Positions 47,992-59,510 of a stretch of DNA of 64,000 nucleotides are shown in pieces. This stretch comes from Nematostella vectensis (Eukaryota; Cnidaria; Anthozoa; Actiniaria; Edwardsiidae), in assembly GCF_932526225.1 (NCBI RefSeq), contig NC_064036.1:682001-746000 (forward strand), read 5' to 3'. The position numbers were made by a program, and so were the translations under genes. Numbering within the stretch: position 1 is the stretch's first letter; the number at the start of each line of letters is the position of its first letter. A model generated the notes under the pieces. The model searched no databases. It worked only from the letters and a program-made list of their open reading frames with translations, and was not told the origin of the DNA.

Positions 47992-50900
47992 TTACTCCTG
48001 GCGTTGGTAATTAAACAGGCTGGTTCCTCTGCGTTTCATGATCACGTGTGCAACTGCAAGACCCCCACAGATGCCAATAGCAAGCATCAGAATGGCCAAG
48101 CCTGCAACAGCACCAGGGGGGACTCCTCCCTTTTTTCTCTCTGGTTTGGGGCCTGGACCAGGAGGAGTGGGAGCACCTCCCATCCAGCGTTCTAATGTGT
48201 ATGCATGCTTCTTTTTGGTGTCTGCAAATGGAGCATTAACGAATTAAAATAAATTGACCATCAAGCTGGAACAAAAATAACATGTAAAGCAAAAATTTCA
48301 AGATAAAGCAAATGGTGACAAGGTCAGTAGGAACATCATCTATCAGGTTGCATCCCAATAAAACCTAATCTAAATCCATTCGCAATATGCATTTAGTTGT
48401 TCACTTAGAAAAGCAGGTTAAATGACAGGAAGGGTGGATCCAGGGGTATAGATTAGGGGTCCCTCCCCTCATTTTTATTAATTTCAGGTACATTTTTTTA
48501 GTTATCTGCCCCTTGTCATTTTTATTTTCTACCATCTGGACCTGTATGCATCATGCTAATTCTTACCTGAGTCAGTCCATACAACATTAAATCCTATCAT
48601 CACATTGTCATAAAGCTTTTCTTCTGCATCTTTTAGGTTGCTTTCTGGAACTGGAGGTTCGAAACCTGGAGGGAAAAGCCCTGTCGATGGCTTCTCCAGC
48701 AAGATGAAAGGAAGTTCAACATAGTCACCATAGTCATTTGCCTGAAAAACAAATCTTAGTTCAAATTTATTTGCTCGCTAATCAAGAAGTAAAAGTAGGC
48801 AGTCAATCACCACACACTATGTCTGATCTCTACAGTATTTGTCTTTAAATTTTGGGAGTTTGTGTATCTTGAAATAGTTCCTTCAATGACTGTCAATTGG
48901 TGTCTTTTAATAGGGAAACCAGAAACTAGCTTAATCAATGAACACCCCAATTGCATAGACAGATGAAAATTATATTTTTTTATACATTTTTTCCAGGTTA
49001 ATAGAAATCAACATGGTAAGGCAATGCAATAAAGTCTGAAATGGTTATACATTTTGAACCAGTAGGCAAATTTAAATCCAAATGTTCCCCAATTTTGTCA
49101 ATATACTGGTTATGACCGCTGTGATCCTAGTTCCTACGGTAATTCCTCAGTTCCTAGTCAGTTGCTAATCGGGGTCAGAGGGTACTTCATAAAACAGTAA
49201 GGCCACCCAAGTAGAAGTACGCTTGGATCGAGTGCTTGGTAGTCACACTAGCTACACCAATAACTAACTATGCTACATCTAAATTACAGATAGTAAAATA
49301 GAAACTGGACTTGAAGTGACCGGGATATAATTTGAATCATCTGAAAGAAGGGTAATTCTTTTAAATTTATCAAAATTCATAGAGATTTGCACAATTTTTT
49401 TACCATTTTTTAATGGTTTCTACCTTTCAAACCTTTCACGCACACTTTAAGCCACAACACATTATAATACAACTGAGTAAAAAACCAGAGGTACAAATTT
49501 GGATTTGTTTATACAAATAGGATCGCCTTTTGAATGTTTTGCACTAGTAATAACTCAAATAAAAAAAATTAGCATAAATCCGCTAAATAGCACAAAAATG
49601 GATGTCAAAAATAATGTTGGTGTATTTCCAGCCGTACTCCCCAATTCTATACAGAAAAAAGATAATTTCTATTTTTTTTATATTGAAAAATTACCCCCCC
49701 CCCCCCCTTACCATTAGGAACTCAGTAGGAATGACTAGGAACGAAAAAGTTTTAGGAACCAGGATCACCATGGTCTGATTTTGGAAACAAACCTTGAGGC
49801 CTTCAACTCTGACAAAGCTGACATTTGCTGCAAAGGCGATGCTTGTTGTTACGCCACTGTAGAACTCTGGCTCATGGCCACTGACAATCTTTGACCAGTC
49901 AACTGTTTGAAAAAAAAGTTGTCTTTATCTAAAGTAGAATAACATACTCACATTCTTTACAAACCAAAACTGTCCACAACATTATTGTGGCTCACATCTA
50001 TTTCAGAGGACTGTTTTCCAAAAACATCATCCACCTTAAAAGTGCTCCGCATACAATCATAATTTGTGCACTCTAATTAATCTCTCTAATTATTTAAAAT
50101 ACTAATGAAAGAAATACCATAAATTCTGAACTCATTGTAATGTTAGTTTAAATGAGAAACCAATTGCAGAATAATTGAGATTTATGCACTGCAAGGTCAA
50201 TAGTTGGAAAAAGCAACCATACTACAAAATAAAATGGAGACCCCTCTGCTAATAAAAAAAGATTTTAAGGCTCATGCCTTTGAAATATAATGATATTCCA
50301 TCGGCTAATATTGATACTTTTAACTTTCTAGAGGTTCAAATTGTCACAGTCAAGTTATTACAAGATCAGCCCATTGGGATTTCATTACTTCACAGGCTTG
50401 ACCATTGAAACCTGATTTATTTATTTCATATTTCAAAGAGTTAGAGAGTTACCACACAAATAATGATTGTATAGGAGTGGTTTGAAGATAGATGTTTTTT
50501 AGAGAAACAGTCCTTTTCTTTTGAATAGACACATAATGCAGATATTTCTCACCTTTCAGCCTAACTGCCAGATATTTCTTTTCGTTGCTGTCAAAGCAGG
50601 AGGCAATGCTGAATTTTTCTAGAGGAACTGGCTCTGCATCAAAGCTGGCATAATTTATGATGAAGCTTAGCTTGTCACCACCGTAGTAGTTAACTCTCAT
50701 GGGCACTTGTGTCTGATAGCTCAGTGATCCAGCCCTCATGTTCCAAGATGGTGAAGAAAAGAAAGTCTCCAAAGTAACTGGCTGTAATAAAAATTTATAA
50801 TTACTCAAGGAATTCAAATAGCTGCTTATTATTGAATGTTAATTGAACCAGGGAAGACTGTGTGCCTGAATATGACCCTTGTCGCAGCATTGATGCAATG

Positions 50901-53560
50901 CAATGCAAATGCACATACATTGCATTATAACCTTTCACCAAAAGATATGACATGTATTCCCTGGCAAGGAATTGTACACTTAGCGGGAGTAGGTGAAATA
51001 GTTAGCTGATTAGCAAAAGAAAAATGCAAAGTCTACCAATACTTTGGTGTATACAGGAGATCCCCCCTATTTTGGGGCTGGACAAAGTGACTGCCTAATA
51101 TAAATGTTGTGTTACTTCCATTATTTGTTAGAGGAAATGGGGTCCAATACCAAATCTAATAACATAATTGAATTCAAGAAATACTCTTGGGAGTCCAAAC
51201 TGTGTAGCTCTTAATCAAAAACCATGGCTCACTAACCTTAGGTGAGTATCTCCCTATCTTTTTCCAACTCCAGATGTCTGTGTTAACACCTCGCTCTGTT
51301 GTAGAGCCAACATAAATGAAATTTGTCACATTGCCACCATAGATCACTTCGGACATCATCTTCATGCGGACATGGTGATGGTCATCAGATAACTTAGCAT
51401 CCATGGAATTGTTGGGCATCATCAGTGAAATTTTACAACTAGTCTGGGTCATGAAGTATCTCAGCCCATGGTTGAAGTCATGGACCACCCGGGCAGGACC
51501 AAGGTGATGACTATGATCTGTATACTCATATGCCGTCAATCTACGATTTATGTCATAAAATTCCTGAAAGAAAATAAAGTTTTAGTGAGAAACTAGACTA
51601 GAGAAACTAGACACACATTTATCTGTGAAACAGGGGATTTAACCTTATAGGGCTAACATGGGCAAACCCAAGGAGTTGCATCAACCAGGCACCAAAGCAA
51701 GGGCTTCAAGAAAGGGGGTTTCATTGTTCTTCACAGATATCTCCTTTCTTCATATCTACTGTATACCACCACCAGCCCATAGGTCAATCTGGGGTTAAGG
51801 TTTTTTATTTACATGTTTATCAAAAACCAGATGCCTTCTAGTTGAAAAATTACCTTTACATAAGAGGATGTCTTGTTTTGAACATTCAGCATTTCCAGTA
51901 GGGTGGTAAAGATTGATTTCAGCTTTGGAAGAGGTTTGTGATCACGCATATCCTTGCAAAACACACCTCTTGGTACTTGAAAAACACTTTCCTTTGGGAC
52001 ACCAGGAGTGAACATGAAGAAATCATAAATGTGGGAGAAATTGTGTACTAGATCACTGGAGTTAATAACATGGTGTGCAGATATTCCTTGAATTACAGCC
52101 CGCACAACTTGCATGGAGTTATTACCCTGAGTGGGCATTTTCCAATCAGGCATTGAGAAATAATAATCCAGTGTGTAAGAAGAATTTTCATGATTGATGC
52201 AGGCTTGCCAGTGGAAACATCTGAGGAAAAGACAGTTTGAGTATAAGAGATTACTGTAATGAGTTTGTTTCTTCGAATGAGCAATGTGTCATTCCTACTG
52301 TCATTCCATAAGATTTATAAGAAATCACACATTATCATCCTCTATCAGAAATCACACATTATCATCCTCTATCAGAAATCACACATAATCATCCTCTATC
52401 AGAAATCACACATTATCATCCTCTATCAGAAATCACACATTATCATCCTCTATCAGAAATCACACATTATTATCCTCTATCAGAAATCACACATTATCAC
52501 CCTTTATCACAAGACAGGGTTTGGCAAACAAAGCCTCTTTTTTGTTTTGTTTTCTTTGTTTGTTTTTTTGTTTTTGCTTGTAGTTAAACATAACATTCTC
52601 TTGCAACAAGTGTGCATACTAGAAATTACACACAACATGCTCAGCCTAAACACTGTTATGACTAACTTGTATTACTTATGAATGTACATTCATGGACCAT
52701 GAAGCACCCCAAAAAATTAGGGGGGTGCCCTCCCCCCCCCACCCCACACACACATAGGATGTTGAAAATAAAACCCACATATAACTTTCAAACTCTAATC
52801 AATGTAAAAATTCTCCCAATTCACTGGTTTAATCGTTTTCACCTTCAACACGTTTATTACATAATCAATGAATTGGTCAACAAACATGAAGAATTTAAGA
52901 ATTAAAAACAACAAATTTAGTCGTGCTCTTCTCGATATCACCATTAGACGACAGAAGCGTGCTAGTTTGCATTGCAAACCACTCAACAAGCGCTCATAAC
53001 TATGTCAAGTGGGTTTTGAACTTTTAAAACAATAGACCTCTTACGCATTATCACAAGTAAGTTAATGAAGGAAAGCATTTTCAAAACTCAGCTTTGAAAA
53101 CTCACTTAATTCCACGGATAGTCGTATTTCCCATGAAAGTTTCATTGAATTGAGCTCCAAAGTGAAACAGTTCAGCAGTGCTTCCGATTCTCGTGGAATT
53201 CTTGCCGAAGGCAGAGTGGTGTCGCATGGTACTGATCTGTTGCACGGTGCAGTTGTTTTCGTCGTCATAGGAAATCATCTCGTTGTAATTGTAATTGTAG
53301 ATGTGAAATCGCTTATGTCCATGAGACATATAGCCAATAACTCCACTATTTGAGCCCCTATCGTACCACTCATGTGCATAGCTCGAATAGTTCTTATTCA
53401 CAATATTCGCTTCCACTATTGCTTCGAATGCGGTAGGCAAAGATGGAAGTTTCGGACCATAATAGACGCCGGAGTTTAATTTGCACACTGGTTCAACGCT
53501 GCCTATTATCACTTCTAGGTTTGCTATAAAGCAAGTTAGAAGGAATAAAAGCGCTTTCAT
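47992..53560 (-). CDS. Secreted-type single-pass membrane glycoprotein
   Basis: Seven exons: 53560-53106, 52220-51854, 51563-51237, 50781-50553, 49902-49793, 48741-48567, 48221-47992; 630 residues. It starts with a signal peptide (MKALLFLLTCFIANLEVIIG). The ectodomain is of mixed beta type with many Asn-X-Ser/Thr sites (NYSS, NCT, NSTR, NETF, NTT, NSS, NFS, NKT, NVT) and scattered Cys. A Pro-rich stalk (GGAPTPPGPGPKPERKK) leads to one membrane helix (AVAGLAILMLAIGICGGLAV, about 590-613) and a short basic tail (KRRGTSLFNYQRQE). Segments such as RFHIYNYNYNEMISYDDENNC resemble ependymin-like or metazoan LolA-like beta folds, a lead only. The likely place is the plasma membrane or the endosomal pathway, type I. 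Function not known. Confidence 0.85.
52320..52507. repeat. 27-bp minisatellite, about 7 copies
   Basis: Units of ATCCTCTATCAGAAATCACACATTATC in intron 1 of the membrane-protein gene. The period is a multiple of three, so plus-strand frames stay open and give a spurious repeated peptide (KSHIIILYQ). It is not close to either splice site of its intron. Confidence 0.95.
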
Positions 53561-53684
53561 CTTGAAGACACAACAGCAAGATTTGTGGAAATTTTACACA
53601 ACTTATAATTAACATCTGCCAACCAAAGAGAGGGCCACCCACCGTGCGTTACGTCACTAGACTTTCAATGGAGCGCTGGTAGGT

Positions 53685-53690
53685 CACGTG
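53685..53690. promoter_or_regulatory. E-box upstream of the membrane-protein gene
   Basis: CACGTG, 125 bases upstream of the start codon, with ACGTCA (CRE-like half site) at 53651. Motif seen; function inferred. Confidence 0.4.
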
Positions 53691-54632
53691 GGTATAACCG
53701 GTCGGAAATTAAAAAAAAATGCTGGAATTACAACGGTTTTCAGAGAAAACACCAGTTGAATTCAGATTTTGATAATATTTTCTATACACTACATTAATTC
53801 ATTTTATATTTATCGCATCTTGCACTATCGCATCGTTATAATGATGTCGGAGAGCCTGTGGTACATTACGGCTGCTGTTCCCTATATATAAGACTAGGGG
53901 AAAATCGGAAAAGGGAAACAAGAGGGAAGTGCGCCCTTGATATATTTTTCGGGATGGTTAATCAATTACTGGGACCGACTCCGACGTTTGTGCAACAACT
54001 CAATAAAAGTATTGCGAGAAATGTAAAGAACTATAGCTGAATGTAAAGGAAATTTTGAAACAATGTACTATATACATACATACTATAGTACTATATTGCA
54101 ATGTATGTTTTTAGGACCTTTTATCTAATAAATAAATCATTCTATTATTTTGTAAATCGAATTGATAAGGTCGGAAGCCTCGGACAGAGCGGTCGGAAAT
54201 TTTATTGAAAGAAGGGGTAGAGAATTAAGTAATGAGAGGTTATTGTGTAGAAAGTGTAAAAGTGTTAGGGGTGTATATTTGTATGAGACGGTGTATTGTA
54301 AGTGGTTGCGTAAGGGAGGACTTGGTATGATGAAAGATATACAGATAACGGATGATTATTTGGTTAGAGGGAAAACGATATGATAGGACTGTATTGTGAG
54401 AGATTTATGGATCATGGACTATTGTGTGATAAAAGATGTAAGGTCAAAGAATAAGTAGGAATCATGAGGAGCCCCAGCCGGCCTGAAATGGTTTTGCACA
54501 CCTATTTTAGGCGTGCAAAAATACACCTTAGCAGGGGATTAGTGGTCAAAAGGTGTATAAAATCTGTCAGCACGCGCGGGGTCGTATAACACAACTACTG
54601 TTTATATCCTTCAACGTCATGGAGCCTGGAGT

Positions 54633-55330
54633 ACGATTTGTGTTCCTAACTCCAAACTCGCCACGTTTCGCTCATGGACAGAGACACTCGGAATTCGGCT
54701 GTTCTGAGAGGGGACGAGTAAAGCCTTTTTTGTGAAATGTTTTCAATAAAATTGCCTTAAAACTTAGAACATGCCTTAATTTTATTGACAACATTTCACC
54801 AAAAACGCTTTACTCGTCCCCTCTCAAAACAGCCGAATTCCGAGCTACAAACAAGAGCAAACATTGCCTGGGCTACCTGTGCTCCTTCCCAGCGCGGTCA
54901 AGCGTAACTAATCGTCCAACGGCGTCGGGTCAAGGATGCTTGTGGCTACTTTTTCGTTTTAAAATACGGCTAGCGACAAGGGAAAATAGTTTAGCTCGGA
55001 TGTGTTGCCACATATCAAATGTAAGTGTACCCTGGCATAGGTCTGCGAGATAAAAATATTTTGTTTGTTGTTTTTTCCTCTCGAATTTCGACGGTATTTG
55101 AGTGCTACTGAAAATGGCGCCTCCAACCTTGTTTCTTTCCTTAGTCCCTACTAAAAAAAAAAAAAAAATCGTGCTTTACACGTGAATTTGACAACAACAA
55201 GGCATCTTCTTAGTTTTAAGGCAATTTTATTGACAACATTTCACACAAATAACGCTTTACTCGTCCCCTCTCAGAACAGCCGAATTCCGAGCTACGAACA
55301 AGCAACCATTGCCTGGGCTACCTGTGGTTA
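54633..55330. repeat. Inverted and direct copies of a roughly 130-bp repeat (palindrome)
   Basis: GAATTCGGCTGTTCTGAGAG then GGGACGAGTAAAGC and a further 40 bases (54690-54760) reappear inverted at 54775-54845 after a short loop, and again in that inverted orientation at 55214-55290 with matching flank (CATTGCCTGGGCTACCTGTG). The first two arms can form a long hairpin. The third copy shows the unit is dispersed. Class unknown. Confidence 0.75.
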
Positions 55331-55529
55331 CCAAACAACAACTATACGAGTACCGAACGGACAACTTCCGAGACCAAATAAAACCGCCAGCTGCGCAAAA
55401 AGCATACAAGCTGAATTTTTTTCTTACAAATTTATATTTGTCCAGGTTACACATTCTTTCTAATCTTTCCTCTAAGGTCTCTGAGTGATGGTCTTTTTCT
55501 AGCAGAAAAATTTGTAGCGTCCTTTATAA

Positions 55530-55917
55530 AAACCCAATTGAAGAGAAGTAGTCGTCATAAATCCCACTGAAAGCACATCAATGGCGTTGGTATTCTTGCT
55601 GCCAGGGACTCGAACTTCTGGGCCGTATATTCGGCGGTCGAAAGCTTCTCTCATGATGGAGCTTCAGAGTGCTTGCGGCAGCATTTCCCGAAGTAGATGA
55701 TAACAGGGCAGTTTTGCCCTTTCCGCTCCTCGACTAAAACGTTATTGGATTTGATGTCATTGTGGAGATTTTCTTTGTGATGTATATAGTCAACCGTATT
55801 GCAGATCTTTTGAAACACTGCATTGAGCTGTTGTTTTGAAAGTAGAGAAAATGAAATAAATACAGTACGGTATTTACATATACCTTGATTGGCTATTACT
55901 TTGGATAACTTCATCAC
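55530..55917 (-). pseudogene. Protein-kinase domain fragment, decayed
   Basis: One frame (55917-55651) reads ICNTVDYIHHKENLHNDIKS then NNVLVEERKGQNCPVII and YFGK. This is the kinase catalytic loop (HxD form, here LHNDIKSNN) followed by the metal-binding motif with DFG changed to YFG. Downstream in another frame comes YGPEVRVPGSKNTNAIDVLS, the expected APE-like motif and helix F Asp. The frame breaks and the lost DFG Asp show a dead copy. N-lobe not found. The HND-type loop with DFGK suggests a lineage-specific kinase family common in cnidarians (inferred). Confidence 0.75.
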
Positions 55918-55948
55918 ATCTCATTTGCAGGTTTTAAATCATAGCAAT

Positions 55949-56815
55949 TATGTTTCAGATGAAGTATTCAAGGCGTGCCGCCCAAAACTACAGTGAGAAC
56001 ATAAAGCACATTACACAACCTCCTATATGAAAAAAAATATATCCAGCAATATGTTTCAGATGAAGTCTTCAAGGCGTGCCGCCCAAAACAACAGTGAAAA
56101 CACAAAGCACATTACACAACCTCCTATATGAAAAAAATATATATTCAGCAATATGTTTCATATGAAGTCTTCAAGGCGTGCCGCCCAAAACAAGAGTGAA
56201 AACACAAAGCACATTACACAACCTCCTATATGAAAAAAATATATATTCAGCAATATGTTTCATATGAAGTCTTCAAGGCGTGCCGCCCAAAACAAGAGTG
56301 AAAACACAAAGCACATTACACAACCTCCTATATGAAAAAAATATATATATTAAGCAATATGTTTCAGCTGAAGTCTTCAAGGTGTGCCGCCCAAAACAAC
56401 AGTGAAAACATAAAGCACATTACACAACCTCCTATATGAAAAAAAAATATTTATTCAGCAATATGTTTCAGATGAAGTCTTCAAGGCGTGCCGCCCAAAA
56501 CAACAGTGAGAACATAAAGCACATTACACAACCTCTTATACGAAAAAAATATATCCAGCAATATGTTTCAGATGAAGTCTTCAAGGCGTGCCGCCCAAAA
56601 CAACAGTGAGAACATAAAGCACATTACCTGATTACACAACCTCCTATATGAAAAAAATATATCCAGCAATATGTTTCAGATGAAGTCTTCAAGGCGTGCC
56701 GCCCAAAACAACAGAGAGAACATAAAGCACATTACACAACCTCCTATATGAAAAAAATATATATCCAGCAATATGTTTCAGATGAAGTCTTCAAGGCGTG
56801 CCGCCCAAAACAAAA
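55949..56815. repeat. About 102-bp minisatellite, 9 copies
   Basis: Units begin ATGTTTCAGATGAAGTCTTC, then AAGGCGTGCCGCCCAAAACA, and end in AAAAAAATATATCCAGCAAT. One copy (56561-56660) carries an 8-10 base insertion (cctgattaca). The array starts about 30 bases upstream of the kinase fragment and may have been intronic or promoter sequence of the former gene. Confidence 0.95.
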
Positions 56816-57513
56816 TACAAAAATATAATTATTACAATTATTACAAACAAAAACATAAATATAATTATTAAGGATAAGTTATTATTTGTCAGCTGATTGC
56901 TACAATACCAAACTCTTGTCCGCCAAATTTCTCTCTAGCTTTTCGATCTTTACCGAAAGCGATTCCACTTTCGTTCTTACTTCCGAGCATTCACTTTCTA
57001 TTAGAAACTTCTAGTATAAATGCATATATTTCAGTTTTTTTGCTCGAAGGAAGCGCAGCGACCGGAGAGCAAGTCTCATCTTGGTATGGCATATGCGAAA
57101 AGCTGATTTTTCGTGTCCACACCCCTCCCCCCCTCGGCCATATATAATAAAAACTCTCTTACTTTAGTTGTTGTATTAATCATCCGCTGTCCAGAAAAAA
57201 ATATATCGTGGGCGCGCTTCCCTCTCCGCCCGTGGCAAATTGTTTCCCAATCGAAAATATTCCTTCGTTTTCGATTTGACAAAGGGAAGGATTTCTAGGT
57301 GAAAAAATCTCCTTAAAACTACTCTCGCAGGTAAGTCTTTCATGAATAATAGTCTACATCTTACCCAGTTAGATCCCTACTCTCAATAAATGATTTGTTA
57401 TATCTGTAAAGTTGTATATTTATTTGCGACATCAGAAACTTACACTAGCGAGCTGTTTAAAGATTTGCGCTAGGTAAGGTTGCTTGTTGTGATTATTTTT
57501 TGATGTTATGAAT

Positions 57514-58787
57514 CAGGCCCGTACCCAGGGGGGGATTCAGGGGGTGCAAACGCACCCCCTTACATCGGCCGAAAGTCCACTTTCGGTTCGCAATAGACGT
57601 GCTCGCCATTTTTTAGACCACGGGCAAACCAGACGAAATGTTCGTGTATCGAATAATGCACTAGTCAATTGAAACCCCCACCAGCATGGTCCCGGGGAAG
57701 GGTGGGGGATAAGACTTTGACTCTGTACAAAACAGAGAAAGGCCCCCAACTACTCGGGACAAAAATGCAGTCAAATGCCTCTACCCCTTGGGATGCAAAC
57801 TATAGGCAACTACCCGACAAGTTTCATCTGAAATAAGCCTTAATCTTTCAAAGCCAGTACATTTCGGAGAGTACATTTGTACTAATAACTATTAAGATAA
57901 CAGTTACCAAAAAAAAAAAGAAAAATAAATAATCTTCATCTGGCATTAGTCATCATTCATATTCATTTTTGCACATTTCACCGTGCAGCTTGCCACACTC
58001 TGATACATGGAATTGCTTGCAACAGAAGAGAAAGAGTCTCAAACCAGGAACTGACATGACTTTTGTAAAGTAAATTTGTGATGTTATTCGTTTGTCCCCA
58101 AGCCCCCATGGTAGGGACAAGTCTTAGAGTCAAAAACTGTCATTCCCCCACCCCCTCGGGACAAATTCTTGTTCAAAAGTGCTCTAAACCCCCACGTCAA
58201 CCCCACACTTCCAAGGGACCATGGGGGTGGGGGTTTAGGCGATTTTCCTCCTTCATCTCGGTTCACCTCTTCTCCACTCGTAATATAATGTATTTTATTT
58301 GTTTTAACCCTTTCACTCCTGGGTACTTTTGAGCAAAATTGTAAGAAAAACAGACTGAAAACAGAAATCTCCCCCCTATTTCAAGTCCAACACTACCAGT
58401 TAAGCTAAGCTACCGCTGACCCAAGACGGTATGCCTTGAAGTTTCCAACAATGCACTGCGGTGCCTTTTCTTTCTAGTTTTCTTTCTAGGTGAATATTTC
58501 ACCTGGTTTGCCTGTGTTGTAGACAAAGCTATATTAGATAAGGCATTCTAGATCACTTTGGTATGTCATTAATCTATAAGTCAGACTCTTTTTGTATCCA
58601 AATCCGATAATAGATATATACTGCAAAGGCTTCGAAAATGTTGTGGTCAGATTCTTATCAGAAAACTCACTCACTCACTCCTCCCTCCCCCCCCCCCCCC
58701 CAATCTCCAAGAAAAATTTTTTGCACTTTTTTGGATTTTGCACCCACCCCCCACCCACCCCCAAGAAAATTCCTGGGTACAGACCTG
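57514..58787. mobile_element. Non-autonomous TIR element with CAGGCCCGTACCCAGG ends
   Basis: Left end CAGGCCCGTACCCAGGGGGG, right end (inverted) CAGGTCTGTACCCAGGAATT, flanked by TGAAT on both sides (57509-57513, 58788-58792). Subterminal GC-rich inverted blocks (gggtgcaaacgcaccccc, and C-rich runs near 58690-58765). No coding region. The same terminal motif recurs in the 62.3-kb array, so it is a family in this genome. Confidence 0.8.
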
Positions 58788-59510
58788 TGAATCTATTTTA
58801 TAAAGGCTAAAAGTTATAACACACTCTTAGTCTAACCAAAAGCCGTGACTAGTACACGTCTGGCAGCCGGAAATGGTCCTTAAAACATAAACTAGATGCC
58901 TGATAGTCCAAAATAAGTATATACTTAAGTAATACGTACTTCTCTCTTTTTAAAAACTAGTTTCTCTTTGAACAAAATATGCAAATGCTTTCTGTAAACA
59001 GAATCAATTTTTGAAGATCCATTGTGTCCTGTCTACAGCCTCATCTTACACTTGCATTGGTTATTTTATTCTAAATGGAAGTGTCTTGTATTTCTAATGA
59101 AAGATAGATACATTTAAGGTAAAGAATTTAGAAAAAACATGTGGTCAATACTCCATAATTATTATGTTTTTCAAAATAACTTCACACCTTAATTTCTATA
59201 AAAACAAACATGAAGGGTGTCCACACCAGCCAGGAAGATTTGAGGGCGCTCCCACCCCCCCCCCCCCCAAAAAAAAACCCTGAAAGGTCCCTTCTGATGA
59301 AGGAAAATTGAGTACCACTGCAATCTAGGACCGGCTACCAAAGAAAAATGGTCCGCTAAATTAGTAAACTAACCCTGGTATTCCATCCAAACCTTATCTT
59401 ATTTTTGCTGCTCAGTAATACGCAAGTAAGCTATAAGAGATCTACTACAGTATGTTTAACAGACTGTGAAAATCACCCCTTATTTCTAGAATCACCACAT
59501 CGGCGACAAC

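Larger units (their letters stand above)
53561..59510. other. Intergenic region rich in repeats; one kinase pseudogene
   Basis: Between two divergent genes. It contains palindromic repeat arms (54633-55330), a decayed kinase fragment, a 102-bp minisatellite and a TIR element. Between 53700 and 54600 only short open frames (for example 54162-54383) are seen, with no recognisable domain. 58800-59500 is AT-rich with a C tract near 59260 and no feature I can name. Confidence 0.6.

Noticed and set aside
52259-52681. 140-residue frame with repeated KSHIIILYQ
   Set aside because: 27-bp minisatellite in an intron; open only because the period is a multiple of three.
54162-54383. 73-residue frame with CxxC (LLCRKCKSV)
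   Set aside because: One CxxC pair only, no second pair or neighbouring exon; too little to call.
55949-56815. CRISPR-like regular repeat
   Set aside because: Head-to-tail units without unique spacers, in eukaryotic DNA.
57076-57298. Overlapping short frames near the 102-bp array
   Set aside because: No domain, splice or codon evidence on either strand.
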